From Oxalobacter sp. (GTDB lineage: Bacteria; Pseudomonadota; Gammaproteobacteria; Burkholderiales; Burkholderiaceae_D), in assembly GCA_018384065.1 (NCBI GenBank), contig JAHAYL010000056.1:1-64000 (forward strand): a stretch of DNA of 64,000 nucleotides. The letters run 5' to 3'. A program made the translations under genes and the position numbers. This document shows, in pieces, positions 20,280 to 29,582 of this stretch. The notes below the pieces were generated by a model. It was not told where the DNA came from. It ran no database searches and saw nothing but the letters and a program-made list of their open reading frames with translations. The first letter of the stretch is position 1. Every line of letters starts with the position of its first letter.

Positions 20280-21710
20280 TCAGGTAGCGGTAGTAGGCGT
20301 TTCAGCAGAGGGCATATCCGTTGATCCTGCTGAGGAAGGACGCCGTCTGCGCCTGCGCCGTCTTTTCCTGCTGCGGCTGTTCTCGGCTGCACGCAAGGAG
20401 AGGGATTCCAACAGGGCTTGCCGTTCATCAGCTGACCCTGCCACAAAGGCTTTCCACCATTCACCGGTTTCAGCATCCAGGCCACCAGCGTCACAGCGGA
20501 TCAGCAGGAAATCATAGGCTGCCCGGAAATGTGGATTTTCCAGCAGCCGGAAAACCGCTTTGCCGCTTCTGCGTTCCAGACGGGGCTGGAGCAGCCAGAT
20601 ATCCCTCATATCTGTTGCAATACGGCGTTGGATGGCAAGGGCTTCCGTCTGCCTGTCCAGGACCGTATTGGCGGCAGCGGCCAGTGCAGGGATCGGGTAT
20701 TCGCCTTTCGCCTGCCAGGCTTCCCACTGGACCTCAACCTCTGGCCATAGCAGGGCGGCAAACAGGAATCCGGGGGAAACCGTCCTGCCGTCATTGATAC
20801 GCAGGTCAGTGCGTTCAAGGGCGGTTTCGATGAAACGGGCAGCTTTGGGATCTGATAGCGCTTCATCCAACAGGGGCAGCAGCCTGCCATGCAGGTCATA
20901 GGCACGGAGCTCTTTCAGGCAGGACATCGCATGACCGCTCATCAGCAGCTTCAGCGTTTCGTCAAAAAGACGGGCTGTCGGGATATTGTCCAGCAGATGA
21001 TGCAGCTGATGGATGGGGGCACTGGTCGCCTCATCCAACGTGAAACCGAGTTTTGCGGCAAAACGCACCACACGCAGCATCCGGACAGGGTCTTCGCGGT
21101 AACGCTGTTCAGCATCTCCGATGATGCGCAGCGTTTTGGTGCCCAGGTCACGGATACCCTGATGGTAATCCAGCAGGGTCTGGTCAGTCGGATTGTAATA
21201 AAGGGCATTGATTGTGAAATCCCGGCGGGCGGCATCTTCAGCCTGTGTACCGAAAGTATTGTCGCTCAGCAGGCGGCCGGATTCATCCACTTCAGCAGGT
21301 TTCTCGGAATTGCCCCGGAAAGTCGTCACTTCAAACAGGTCATCGCGTCCCATACGGACATGGACAATCTGGAAACGGCGGCCGATCAGGAAGGCGCGGC
21401 GGAAAAGCCGGCGGACCTGTTCCGGGGTTGCATCGGTTGCCACATCGAAATCTTTCGGTTTCTCACCCAGCATCAGGTCACGTACAGCACCGCCGACAAT
21501 GAAAGCGGCATAGCCTGCCTGCTGCAGGGTGCCCACCACACGGATGGCATTCCTGGAGACAAGATTCAGGTCAATGCCATGTTCATGTGCCTGAAGGACA
21601 ACAGGGGAAGGGTCTCCAGCAGAAGAGGCAATAACCTCTTTTTCCGGTCTGGCCGCCGGTATTCCTTTTCCTGAAGACAGGCCAAAAATCTTTCTCAGAA
21701 AATCAATCAT
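20280..21710 (-). CDS. pcnB: Poly(A) polymerase I
   Basis: A protein of 476 residues that adds 3' poly(A) tails promoting RNA decay. The nucleotidyltransferase core is AFIVGGAVRDLMLGEKPKDFDVATDA, with the catalytic DxD aspartates. RRDFTINALYYN and the flexible-loop region DPVRMLRVVRFAAKL follow. The C-terminus is basic (RSRKRRRRRRRRP), which suits RNA binding and separates PcnB from CCA-adding enzymes. The ATG at 21710 overlaps the HAD gene stop by 8 bp. The in-frame start at 21749 lies inside that gene and is less likely. Confidence 0.94.
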   Translation of the reverse strand: MIDFLRKIFGLSSGKGIPAARPEKEVIASSAGDPSPVVLQAHEHGIDLNLVSRNAIRVVGTLQQAGYAAFIVGGAVRDLMLGEKPKDFDVATDATPEQVRRLFRRAFLIGRRFQIVHVRMGRDDLFEVTTFRGNSEKPAEVDESGRLLSDNTFGTQAEDAARRDFTINALYYNPTDQTLLDYHQGIRDLGTKTLRIIGDAEQRYREDPVRMLRVVRFAAKLGFTLDEATSAPIHQLHHLLDNIPTARLFDETLKLLMSGHAMSCLKELRAYDLHGRLLPLLDEALSDPKAARFIETALERTDLRINDGRTVSPGFLFAALLWPEVEVQWEAWQAKGEYPIPALAAAANTVLDRQTEALAIQRRIATDMRDIWLLQPRLERRSGKAVFRLLENPHFRAAYDFLLIRCDAGGLDAETGEWWKAFVAGSADERQALLESLSLRAAENSRSRKRRRRRRRRPSSAGSTDMPSAETPTTAT

Positions 21711-22380
21711 TGAACAAATACAGTAAAGCCCATCCTTTCGCTTGGGCATAGGCTTTCAGACGGTCATTCGGATTGGCTGCAACCGGATGTTTCACCTTTG
21801 ACAGCAACGGAATGTCGCGGTCCGAATCACTGTAAAACCAGCTTTCTGCAAAACGGTCAAAAGACAGCCCCATGGATGCCAGCCATTTTTCAGTGTGCTC
21901 AATTTTACCCTCTCCTGATGTCGGTGTGCCAATCAGGTTCCCCGTCAGCTGGCCGTCAGGTGTTTCTTCCGGGACAGCGGCAATCAGGTGTTCCACACCG
22001 AATGCCTTGGCAATCGGTTCTGTCACAAACCGGTTGGTTGCCGTGACGATGGCCGTCAGGTGCCCCTTGCCAAGATGGCTGTCAACCAGCCTGCGGGCAG
22101 CAGGACGAATGTTCGGCAGGATGACCTCTTCCATATACTGCTGGCGCCAGGCATCCAGCTGTGCCCGGGGAATCCCTTTCAGCTCACCCAAGGCAAATGC
22201 CAGGTATTCGGCAGGATCCAGGGTTCCGGCGATATACTGGTCGAAGAACATCTGGTTCTTCTTTTCGTAGGTTTCCCTGTCCACAGCACCGATGCGGACA
22301 ATGAATTGCCCCCATTCATAATCAGAATCAATCGGCAGCAGGGTATTGTCGAGGTCAAACAGGGCAAGTGTATCAGTCAT
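21703..22380 (-). CDS. HAD-IB family phosphatase (SerB-like)
   Basis: A protein of 225 residues with the HAD motifs: I (LFDLDNTLLP, nucleophile D9 and D11), II (IVTATN), and III/IV (GKIEHTEKW, YSDSDRDIPLL). The helical cap between motifs I and II and the length place it in subfamily IB, beside phosphoserine phosphatase-like and YfhB/CicA-type enzymes. The substrate cannot be read from sequence. It overlaps hda upstream and pcnB downstream by 8 bp each, so translation of the run is probably coupled. Confidence 0.85.
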   Translation of the reverse strand: MTDTLALFDLDNTLLPIDSDYEWGQFIVRIGAVDRETYEKKNQMFFDQYIAGTLDPAEYLAFALGELKGIPRAQLDAWRQQYMEEVILPNIRPAARRLVDSHLGKGHLTAIVTATNRFVTEPIAKAFGVEHLIAAVPEETPDGQLTGNLIGTPTSGEGKIEHTEKWLASMGLSFDRFAESWFYSDSDRDIPLLSKVKHPVAANPNDRLKAYAQAKGWALLYLFND

Positions 22381-23056
22381 CTTTCAGTTCCAGTCTCTTT
22401 TGCAGCAGGTCATGCAGGAGTGGCAGCGTGACCATACGTTTCATCTGGAGGGAATAATGGTCCAGTTCATCCAGGATATGGGTCAGCGAATGCAGGTCAC
22501 GATGGTAATGGGACAGCAGCCATGGCAGGACACCCGGAGACAGGTTGAGTCCCTTTTTCTGCGCTTGGACTGCCAAGACTTGGAGTTTCTCTTCATCTGA
22601 CAGGCCATGGAGCTGGTAAACCAGCCCCCAGCAGAGACGGCTCCGCAGGTCATCCCGGAGTGGCAATGCCATCGGCGCACAGGTACCAGCGGTGACAAGG
22701 TATGCTGTCCGGCTGTCGCGTATCTGGTTGAACAGGTTGAATGCAGCAATCTGTTTTTGCGGAGGCAGTCCTTCACAGTCATCCAGCAGATAAAGGAAAA
22801 CCTCTGGCGAATAGGAAAAATCATCCAACGGAGAGGCGGGGGTGATATAACGTGATGGTGCCGTCTGCACCAGTGACTGCAGCAGATGTGTCTTGCCGGT
22901 TCCCGGTTCTCCCCAGAGATAGGCAAAGCGGTCAGGAGAACGGCGTTCTGCCATGGCATTGAGCTGCTGCAGGACTTCTGCATTCCGTCCAGTCACGAAA
23001 TCATGCAGGGATGGTGGCTGGGATGTTCCCAGGTCAAGTAACAGCTGTTTCTGCAT
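22373..23056 (-). CDS. hda: DnaA regulatory inactivator Hda
   Basis: A protein of 227 residues, homologous to DnaA domain III. Hda works with the DNA-loaded sliding clamp to stimulate ATP hydrolysis by DnaA and stop re-initiation. The N-terminal MQKQLLLDLG fits the clamp-binding peptide. LWGEPGTGKTHLLQSL is the Walker A region, and FLYLLDDCEGL is the Walker B region. There is no DnaA-type DNA-binding domain. It lies 9 bp downstream of the AI-2E transporter gene, an order (permease then hda) common in proteobacteria. Confidence 0.93.
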   Translation of the reverse strand: MQKQLLLDLGTSQPPSLHDFVTGRNAEVLQQLNAMAERRSPDRFAYLWGEPGTGKTHLLQSLVQTAPSRYITPASPLDDFSYSPEVFLYLLDDCEGLPPQKQIAAFNLFNQIRDSRTAYLVTAGTCAPMALPLRDDLRSRLCWGLVYQLHGLSDEEKLQVLAVQAQKKGLNLSPGVLPWLLSHYHRDLHSLTHILDELDHYSLQMKRMVTLPLLHDLLQKRLELKDD

Positions 23057-23065
23057 AACGCCAGG

Positions 23066-24148
23066 TCAGCCCTTGTAAAAATGGCTGGCGATATAAGCTT
23101 TCCTCAGGCGCCGGAAAGCCACAGACAGGACAGCGGAGGAAGGCAGGGCAATCAGGATACCAACAAACCCGAACAGCTGTCCGAAAGCCAGCAGGGCGAA
23201 AATCACAATCAATGGATGCAGCTGGATCCGGTTTCCAACCAGCTTCGGTGTCATGAACAAGCCATCAAAAGCATAACCGAATCCATAAATCACCAGCAGG
23301 ACAATCCACATCGTCATGCCGTCAAACTGCAGCAGGGTTGCTGCAGCCGCCAGCAGGACCCCGACACAGATGCCGACATAAGGGACAAATGCCATCATGC
23401 CCGTGATGATGCCAATTGGCACACCGACCGTATAACCTGCCAACGTCAGGGCAACCGAATAATAGATGGACAGGATGATCATAACAGACAGCTGGCCACG
23501 GAGATACTGCGCCAGCATGGTGCTGACTTCATTGGTGAAGCCGATGATGGTCGGTACCCATCTGCGGGGAATCAGTTCACGGAGCTGCCGTGTGATGATA
23601 TGCCAGTCCAGCAACAGGTAGATGAAAACGACAGGAATCAGGATGACGTTCCAGGCAATGGTGAACAGGGTTGACCAGCCCAGGCTGACTTTCTGCATCA
23701 GCTGCTGCCAGCCTTCATCGGATTTCGGGATGAACTGGTCAAACAGCTGTTTCAGCAAAGAAGCCGTATCCGGTGGCAGGACAATACCGAACTTTCCGAG
23801 GAATTCACTCAGTTCCGCATGCAGCTTTGTCAGGAAAACAGGCAGCTGCGCAGACAGCAATGGCCATTCTGTCAGGAGCATCGGCACAATGACCAGGATG
23901 ATGGCGGTGATGACGGCAATCAGCAGCAGCAGGACAATCAGCACACCGACAAAACGTGGGATACGGTGGCTGCCGATATGGATCTTGCAGATGCGTTCCA
24001 CAATCGGGTCAAGTGCATAGGCCAACACGCCACCGGCAATAAATGGTGTCAGGATAGGACCCAGCAGCCAGAGCACGAGAATGAAGAGGATCCCGATACC
24101 GGACCAAAGGGCGGCCTGACGCTGGTAAGGAGTCATTGAGAAAGCCAT
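23066..24148 (-). CDS. AI-2E family transporter (PerM-like)
   Basis: A protein of 360 residues, an inner-membrane protein with about 7-8 helices, including a first helix near 15-40 and a cluster of helices from about 205 to 345. The pattern of a long extracytoplasmic loop (about 95-150) followed by the GVLLAAAATLLQF and IALPSSAVLSV regions is that of the AI-2E/YdgG-PerM family. Family members have been tied to AI-2 export or Na+/H+ exchange; the substrate here is unknown. It precedes hda in a likely operon. Confidence 0.85.
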   Translation of the reverse strand: MAFSMTPYQRQAALWSGIGILFILVLWLLGPILTPFIAGGVLAYALDPIVERICKIHIGSHRIPRFVGVLIVLLLLIAVITAIILVIVPMLLTEWPLLSAQLPVFLTKLHAELSEFLGKFGIVLPPDTASLLKQLFDQFIPKSDEGWQQLMQKVSLGWSTLFTIAWNVILIPVVFIYLLLDWHIITRQLRELIPRRWVPTIIGFTNEVSTMLAQYLRGQLSVMIILSIYYSVALTLAGYTVGVPIGIITGMMAFVPYVGICVGVLLAAAATLLQFDGMTMWIVLLVIYGFGYAFDGLFMTPKLVGNRIQLHPLIVIFALLAFGQLFGFVGILIALPSSAVLSVAFRRLRKAYIASHFYKG

Positions 24149-24220
24149 TCAGTCGTACTCGCGCAAGCAGTTTGTTAAAATAGTCATTATCGTTATTTTA
24201 CGCCTAGCAGTGCATATATT

Positions 24221-25264
24221 ATGAGTCCTTCAGCCAAACAGTCCCTTTCTTACCGCGATGCCGGTGTCGATATCGATGCCGGTGATGCGCTGGTCAATGC
24301 CATCAAACCCTTTGCCAAACGCACGATGCGGGATGGTGTATTGGGAGGCATTGGTGGTTTCGGCGCCCTTTTTGAAATCAGCAAAAAATACCGGAATCCG
24401 GTCTTGGTGTCGGGTACAGACGGTGTCGGCACCAAACTCAAGCTGGCATTCCAGCTTAACCGCCATGATACGGTCGGTATCGACCTTGTGGCAATGAGTG
24501 TGAACGATATTCTTGTCCAAGGCGCAGAACCGTTGTTTTTTCTCGATTATTTCTCTTGTGGCAAGCTGGATGTCGGAACGGCTTCCCGTGTCATCAAAGG
24601 GATTGCAGCGGGCTGCGAGCAGGCAGGCTGTGCACTGATTGGCGGGGAAACTGCTGAAATGCCAGGGATGTATCCAGAAGGAGAATACGACCTTGCTGGT
24701 TTTGCAGTCGGTGTGGCGGAAAAAGACCGGCTGATAGATGGGACAAAAATCACGCCAGGGGATGCTGTCATCGGTCTGGCTTCTTCGGGTATCCATTCCA
24801 ACGGCTATTCGCTGGTCAGGCGTATCATCGATGTTGCCAAGCCTGACTTGGATGCAGGTTTCCATGGCAGGACCTTGGCGGATGCCCTGATGCAGCCGAC
24901 CCGCATCTATGTGAAACCCCTGCTGAAACTGATGGAAGCCATCGAGGTCAAGGGAATGGCGCATATCACAGGTGGTGGCCTGGTCGAGAATATTCCCCGG
25001 GTGCTGCCAGACAGTGTTGTGGCAGAAATACAGAAAGAGGCATGGGAGATGCCACCATTGTTCAATTGGCTGCAGGAAAACGGTAATGTGGCGGATGATG
25101 AGATGCACCGTGTCTTCAACTGCGGTATCGGCATGGCGGTTATCGTCGCCCGGGAAGATGCAGAGAAAGCTGTTGCGCTGCTCAGGGACGCCGGCGAAAC
25201 TGTCTGGCAGATAGGCAATATCCGTCAACGTACCGGTGAAGAACCACAGACCGTGGTCAGATAA
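24221..25264 (+). CDS. purM: Phosphoribosylformylglycinamidine cyclo-ligase
   Basis: A protein of 347 residues (AIR synthetase) that closes the imidazole ring in purine synthesis. [16 protein letters not shown] at the N-terminus, [27 protein letters not shown] and [17 protein letters not shown] are family blocks for ATP and FGAM binding. The ATG at 24221 agrees with the usual start. It is divergent from the AI-2E gene, with a TAAAAT-type -10 near 24177, and is followed by a hairpin terminator. Confidence 0.97.
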   Translation: MSPSAKQSLSYRDAGVDIDAGDALVNAIKPFAKRTMRDGVLGGIGGFGALFEISKKYRNPVLVSGTDGVGTKLKLAFQLNRHDTVGIDLVAMSVNDILVQGAEPLFFLDYFSCGKLDVGTASRVIKGIAAGCEQAGCALIGGETAEMPGMYPEGEYDLAGFAVGVAEKDRLIDGTKITPGDAVIGLASSGIHSNGYSLVRRIIDVAKPDLDAGFHGRTLADALMQPTRIYVKPLLKLMEAIEVKGMAHITGGGLVENIPRVLPDSVVAEIQKEAWEMPPLFNWLQENGNVADDEMHRVFNCGIGMAVIVAREDAEKAVALLRDAGETVWQIGNIRQRTGEEPQTVVR

Positions 25265-25286
25265 GCTGGTGGACTGGCAGGAATGG

Positions 25287-25315
25287 AAATGGCATTCAGG
25301 TTATGAATGCCATTT
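25287..25315. terminator. Hairpin terminator between purM and tRNA-Arg
   Basis: A perfect 11-bp stem AAATGGCATTC/GAATGCCATTT with a 7-nt loop lies between purM (+) and the tRNA (-). T-runs are short. Confidence 0.6.
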
Positions 25316-25329
25316 ATCCTGTATAGGGA

Positions 25330-25405
25330 TGGCGCACCCGGCGGGGATCGAACCCACAACCCCTGCCTTCGGAGGGCAGTACTCTATCCATTGAGCTACG
25401 GGTGC
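25330..25405 (-). tRNA. tRNA-Arg (anticodon CCG)
   Basis: A 76-nt cloverleaf on the minus strand. The acceptor GCACCCG/CGGGTGC is perfect. The anticodon stem CTGCC/GGCAG encloses loop CTCCGAA, so the anticodon is CCG. The T arm is GTGGG-TTCGATC-CCCGC, the discriminator is G, and CCA is encoded. It reads CGG, a codon many genes of this window use often. Confidence 0.95.
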
Positions 25406-25468
25406 GTGTCAAAACCGATATTCTACCGCAACTGGCGGAAAACATCTGCAATTTAATTCAGGACAGAC

Positions 25469-26707
25469 TCATCTCGCATGAGGCGGGTTCTGGGCGAAAT
25501 AAATCTTGATGCCATTCATGATGGCATTGGCAATGGCTTCCTGATGGGAAACTGAATTGAGTTTCGCCTCTTCTTCCGGATTCGAGATGAAAGCCGTTTC
25601 AACCAGGATGCTTGGGATGTCCGGGGATTTCAGGACAGCGAAAGCCGCCTGCTCAACATGTGATTTATGCAGGGAATTGATTTTGCCCATTTCTTTCAGG
25701 ACATGATTGGCAAGCTTCATGCTCTGCTTGATCTGACCGGAGACAGACATATCTACCAGCACACTTGCAACCTGGCTGTCCTGATGCTTGATATTGATGC
25801 CACCAATCAGGTCAGAGGCATTTTCCCGGTTGGCAAGGGTACGGGCGGTCGCTGAAGAGGCTCCTTTCTCAGACAGGACAAAAACCGATGAGCCATGGGC
25901 TGCGGATGAAGTGGCGGCATCGGCATGGATGGAGATGAACAGGTCAGCTTTCGCAGACCGGGCTTTTTTGGGGCGGTTGCCCAGCGGGATGAAAAAGTCA
26001 GCATTCCGGGTCAGGAAGGCATGCATATTCGGTTGGGCATCGACAAGCCGTTTCAGGCGTTTGCCAATCGCCAGGACGACATCCTTCTCTTTTGAACCGT
26101 TATAGCCCAGTGCACCGGAATCTTCACCGCCATGTCCTGGGTCAATGGCGATGGTGACTTTCCTGTTCAGCCTGACAGGACCAGCCGGGGCTTTTGCGGT
26201 TGAGGAGGTTGAAACTGTCTGTCTTGGCTGGGACCTTTTTGAGCGGCTGGTCGAGGTGGTGGCCGTCTTCCGGGCTGATTTCGGATAGACATCCAGGACC
26301 AGCCGGTACTTATATTCGGAAACAGGGTCCAACAGGAAGAGCTGTGGGGAAACCGGCTGCCTCAGGTCAAAAACCAGCCGGACAGTCTCTTTATCGAACT
26401 GTGCGACCCTGGCGCTCTTGATGAACGGGTCATTGGGCTGGATACGTCCTTCAAGGCTTTTCAGCACATCATTCAATGGGGCATTCCTGAGGTCCATGAC
26501 CAACCGGTTGGGATTGGGCAGCAGGAAATGGCGGTACTGGATGGTCCCATCATGTTCAATCGTCACCCGGGAATTGTCTTCAGAAGGCCAGGAGCGTACA
26601 GCGACAATATTGCCTGCCTTGGCTGTGGAAAGCATCATGCAGGACAGTACCAGCAGGGCAAACAGGAAAAAAAGGAAACGGGCATACCGTGTCTGATGGA
26701 TGTTCAT
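25469..26707 (-). CDS. N-acetylmuramoyl-L-alanine amidase (AmiC type)
   Basis: A protein of 412 residues that would cleave peptidoglycan between MurNAc and the stem peptide during cell separation. The N-terminal hydrophobic signal (about 9-32) directs export. An AMIN domain (about 35-145) is followed by a Ser/Thr/Arg-rich linker. The zinc amidase_3 domain (about 185-405) has AIDPGHGGEDSGA and ADLFISIHADAA with its metal-binding His and Glu, and a closing ILVETAFISN. The ATG at 26707 overlaps the tsaE stop as ATGA. Whether it is the AmiA, AmiB or AmiC orthologue is not decided. Confidence 0.92.
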   Translation of the reverse strand: MNIHQTRYARFLFFLFALLVLSCMMLSTAKAGNIVAVRSWPSEDNSRVTIEHDGTIQYRHFLLPNPNRLVMDLRNAPLNDVLKSLEGRIQPNDPFIKSARVAQFDKETVRLVFDLRQPVSPQLFLLDPVSEYKYRLVLDVYPKSARKTATTSTSRSKRSQPRQTVSTSSTAKAPAGPVRLNRKVTIAIDPGHGGEDSGALGYNGSKEKDVVLAIGKRLKRLVDAQPNMHAFLTRNADFFIPLGNRPKKARSAKADLFISIHADAATSSAAHGSSVFVLSEKGASSATARTLANRENASDLIGGINIKHQDSQVASVLVDMSVSGQIKQSMKLANHVLKEMGKINSLHKSHVEQAAFAVLKSPDIPSILVETAFISNPEEEAKLNSVSHQEAIANAIMNGIKIYFAQNPPHAR

Positions 26708-27219
26708 GGTTTCTGTCCACGGGTGAATGCAAGCCTGCTCAGGCATTCCACGCCTTTGGGGGATGCCGGTGACAGGACGGCTTGCCTGCCTTCCTTATGG
26801 AAGGAAAGGGAAATAATGATATCTGGTGGTTCGAGCAATGCATCGGCGTTCTCCGCCCACTCGATGATATGGATGGTGCTGCCGTTGAAAGACTCCCGGA
26901 AACCGGCATCCAGGAATTCCTCTGCGCATCCCATCCGGTAAAGGTCAAAATGGAGCAGTTCAACCTGTTCATCGCCAAGGGGGATGGTATAAGGCTCGAC
27001 CAGCGTATAAGTCGGGCTCTTCACCTTGCCTTGATAGCCTGCTGCACGCAGGAGTGCACGTGTCAGGGTTGTCTTGCCTGCCCCCAATCCTCCTTTCAGA
27101 TGGATGCCCAGGCCTTTTTCAAGGATTCCAGCCAAAGCAGCACCCAAGGCGCATGTATCGGCTTCATCCTTCAGGTAAAAGGTCAATGGCACCCTATCGG
27201 TGGGAGGGGCAATAGTCAC
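26704..27219 (-). CDS. tsaE: tRNA threonylcarbamoyladenosine synthesis ATPase TsaE
   Basis: A protein of 171 residues needed, with TsaB and TsaD, for t6A37 formation in ANN-reading tRNAs. The P-loop GGLGAGKTTLTRAL, SPTYTLVEPY, LLHFDLYR and IIEWAEN are TsaE signatures. I chose a GTG start at 27219 because AAAGGAAAA lies at the right distance. The upstream ATG at 27300 would add 27 residues overlapping the divergent queG start. It is coupled to the amidase gene by an ATGA overlap, the order seen in many proteobacteria. Confidence 0.9.
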   Translation of the reverse strand: MTIAPPTDRVPLTFYLKDEADTCALGAALAGILEKGLGIHLKGGLGAGKTTLTRALLRAAGYQGKVKSPTYTLVEPYTIPLGDEQVELLHFDLYRMGCAEEFLDAGFRESFNGSTIHIIEWAENADALLEPPDIIISLSFHKEGRQAVLSPASPKGVECLSRLAFTRGQKP

Positions 27220-27298
27220 GGGGATTTTCCTTTGAAAGCAAATCACCGTTATAGTATCAAGATTGGATGCGGATTTGGATGAAAAAGCGCGTGATTGC

Positions 27299-28393
27299 AT
27301 GGAATCAGACAGGAAATTAAGCAGATTGGTTGAAAAAATGCGGGTTTGGGCAACGGAACTCGGATTTGCTGAACTGCGTGTGTCGGATATCCAGATTGAC
27401 GGTGCTGAAGAACGGCTGACCCATTGGCTTTCTGAAGGCTACCATGGCGAGATGCATTACATGGCAGCGCATGGCCTGAAAAGATGCCATCCGGAACAGA
27501 TTGTCCCGGGAACCGTCCGGGTCGTTTCGGTCCGGATGGATTACCTGCCCGGGAACGGTCCCCAGGTGATGGCAGATGAAAGGCAGATGGCATCAAGGCC
27601 TTCGATGGCACGGGTTTCGCTTTACGCCAGGGGAAGGGATTATCATCGGGTCCTGCGGTCGCGGCTCCAGGAACTGGCTTCTAGGATTGAGGCTGAGCAT
27701 GGTCCCTATGGTTACCGCGTGTTCACGGATTCGGCACCGGTGATGGAAGTCGCCTTGGCAGCGCAGGCAGGCATCGGCTGGCGGGGAAAGAATGACCTGC
27801 TGGTCAGCCGTCAGGCGGGCACCTTCTTTTTCCTGGGGGAAATCCTGGTTGACCTGCCTTTGCCGGTCGATGTTCCGGAAACAAGCCATTGTGGTGGTTG
27901 CCGGAGATGCCTGCAAAGCTGCCCGACAGGTGCGATTGTCGCCCCAAGGACAGTGGATGCCAGACGTTGCATTTCCTATCTGACGGTTGAATTGCGGGGC
28001 AGTATCCCCGTCGAACTGCGCCCCTTGGTCGGTAACCGCATCTATGGTTGTGATGACTGCCAGCTCTGCTGCCCATGGAACCGGTTTGCCAGACAGGCGG
28101 TAGTTCCTGATTTTGCCGTGCGCCATCAGCTGGATGATGTTTCCTTGGTTGAATTGGCATCATGGACGGAAGACATGTTCTATCAACGGATGGCAGGCAG
28201 CCCGATACGGCGGATCGGTTATGAATGCTGGTGCCGTAACCTGGCTGTTGCGATGGGCAATGCGCTGGCCAGTCAGGAAGAAAGTGTTGACAGGCAGGCG
28301 GTCAGGGCAGTTTTGAAGGCCATGGAAACAGCAACAGGCTCTGACATGGTGAAAGAACATATCGGTTGGGCATTGGCACAGGGACAAGGATAA
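27299..28393 (+). CDS. queG: Epoxyqueuosine reductase
   Basis: A protein of 364 residues, a cobalamin and 4Fe-4S enzyme that reduces epoxyqueuosine to queuosine in tRNA. Two ferredoxin clusters are visible: CGGCRRCLQSCPTGAI and CDDCQLCCPWN. RVFTDSAPVMEVALAAQAGIGW is a family block that carries the catalytic Asp. The ATG at 27299 (MESDRKLSRLVEKMR) is preferred to the in-frame TTG at 27263. Neither has a strong ribosome site. The divergent tsaE gene shares the promoter region. Confidence 0.94.
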   Translation: MESDRKLSRLVEKMRVWATELGFAELRVSDIQIDGAEERLTHWLSEGYHGEMHYMAAHGLKRCHPEQIVPGTVRVVSVRMDYLPGNGPQVMADERQMASRPSMARVSLYARGRDYHRVLRSRLQELASRIEAEHGPYGYRVFTDSAPVMEVALAAQAGIGWRGKNDLLVSRQAGTFFFLGEILVDLPLPVDVPETSHCGGCRRCLQSCPTGAIVAPRTVDARRCISYLTVELRGSIPVELRPLVGNRIYGCDDCQLCCPWNRFARQAVVPDFAVRHQLDDVSLVELASWTEDMFYQRMAGSPIRRIGYECWCRNLAVAMGNALASQEESVDRQAVRAVLKAMETATGSDMVKEHIGWALAQGQG

Positions 28394-28442
28394 GCTGCCT
28401 GTCATACAGCGTTTGACAGTTCAAAGGGGCATCCAGTAGGAA

Positions 28443-29414
28443 ATGGAAAAAACAGGAAAACAGCAGAAAGACAGGCAGTCAGGGCTGTCAGCATCAAACA
28501 GCCTGCGGATTGATGAGTTCTGTGATGCGCTTTGGCTGGAAGATGGCCTATCGGCGAACACCATCGCTTCATACCGGAATGACCTGAAGCTTTTTGCATG
28601 CTGGCTCCAGGCGGGAACAGCCGTGCACGATCTTGTCCAGGCTGGACAGGAACAGTTGAATGCTTATTTCCTGGAACGCCATGCAACCAGCAAGACTTCT
28701 TCCGCCAACCGCCGGTTGACGGTCCTGAAACGGTTCTATCAGTATCAGATGCGGTTGGGGCGGATTCCAGCCAATCCATGCAGCAGGATGCATGCCGCCA
28801 AGCAGCCCCAGCGTTTCCCATATGCCCTGTCTGAGGCGCAGGTTGATGCGTTGCTGGAAGCACCGGATTGCGGAACACCTCTGGGGCTCCGTGACAGGAC
28901 CATGATTGAATTGATGTATGCCAGTGGACTGCGCGTTTCAGAACTGACCACGCTGAAACTGGATGCAGTCAGCCTGAACGACGGGGTTGTACGGATTATG
29001 GGCAAGGGGGACAAGGCAAGGCTTGTGCCGTTTGGTGGTCAGGCAGACAGCCTGATCCTCCGTTATATGGCGGAAAGCCGTCCAGCCATCCTTTCCGGCA
29101 AGCGGTCAGACTACCTGTTTGTCACGGCACGGGGCACATTGATGACCCGCCAGATGTTCTGGACATTGATCAGGAAATATGCGCTTATGGCGGGAATCAC
29201 CGATCCCCTTTCACCCCATACCCTGCGGCATGCCTTTGCCACCCACCTACTGAACCATGGGGCAGACCTGCGCGTTGTCCAGCTGCTGTTGGGGCATTCA
29301 GACATCACAACGACCCAGATTTATACCCATATTGCACACCACCGTCTCAAACAGCTTCATGCGCAGCATCATCCCCGGGGAACCATGACTGTCGAAGGAA
29401 TCCCGTCAACGTAA
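28443..29414 (+). CDS. xerD: Tyrosine recombinase XerD (XerC/D family)
   Basis: A protein of 323 residues that resolves chromosome dimers at dif with its partner. The catalytic set is complete: R164 (GLRVSEL), K188 (MGKGDK), H259 and R262 (PHTLRH), H285 (LLGHSD) and nucleophile Y294 (TQIYTH). The N-terminal SAM-like core-binding domain covers about 20-110. The N-terminal 20 residues are polar and longer than usual. XerD rather than XerC is favoured by the overall pattern and the absence of XerC-type neighbours (dapF, DUF484). No mobile-element context is visible. Confidence 0.85.
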   Translation: MEKTGKQQKDRQSGLSASNSLRIDEFCDALWLEDGLSANTIASYRNDLKLFACWLQAGTAVHDLVQAGQEQLNAYFLERHATSKTSSANRRLTVLKRFYQYQMRLGRIPANPCSRMHAAKQPQRFPYALSEAQVDALLEAPDCGTPLGLRDRTMIELMYASGLRVSELTTLKLDAVSLNDGVVRIMGKGDKARLVPFGGQADSLILRYMAESRPAILSGKRSDYLFVTARGTLMTRQMFWTLIRKYALMAGITDPLSPHTLRHAFATHLLNHGADLRVVQLLLGHSDITTTQIYTHIAHHRLKQLHAQHHPRGTMTVEGIPST

Positions 29415-29582
29415 AGAAGGATGAATCCCGTCCAGATTGAAAGCAGATGATGATAAAAATCAACGGTTTTTGACAAAAAATGACAGAAATTATGCAAGAT
29501 AGGGCATAATATCCAACTTGTGGCTGGCATGACCGGATCCGTGTATTGACGGAATGGGAGACCAGCGTTCTATAGAAAGACT

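Noticed and set aside
24230-25228. A 332-codon open frame opposite purM
   Set aside because: This is an antisense shadow of a recognised gene, with no ribosome site or domain.
28443-29414. xerD-like recombinase as an integrase of a mobile element
   Set aside because: No attachment site, no tRNA insertion, no phage or transposon genes; neighbours are housekeeping genes. It is the chromosomal Xer type.
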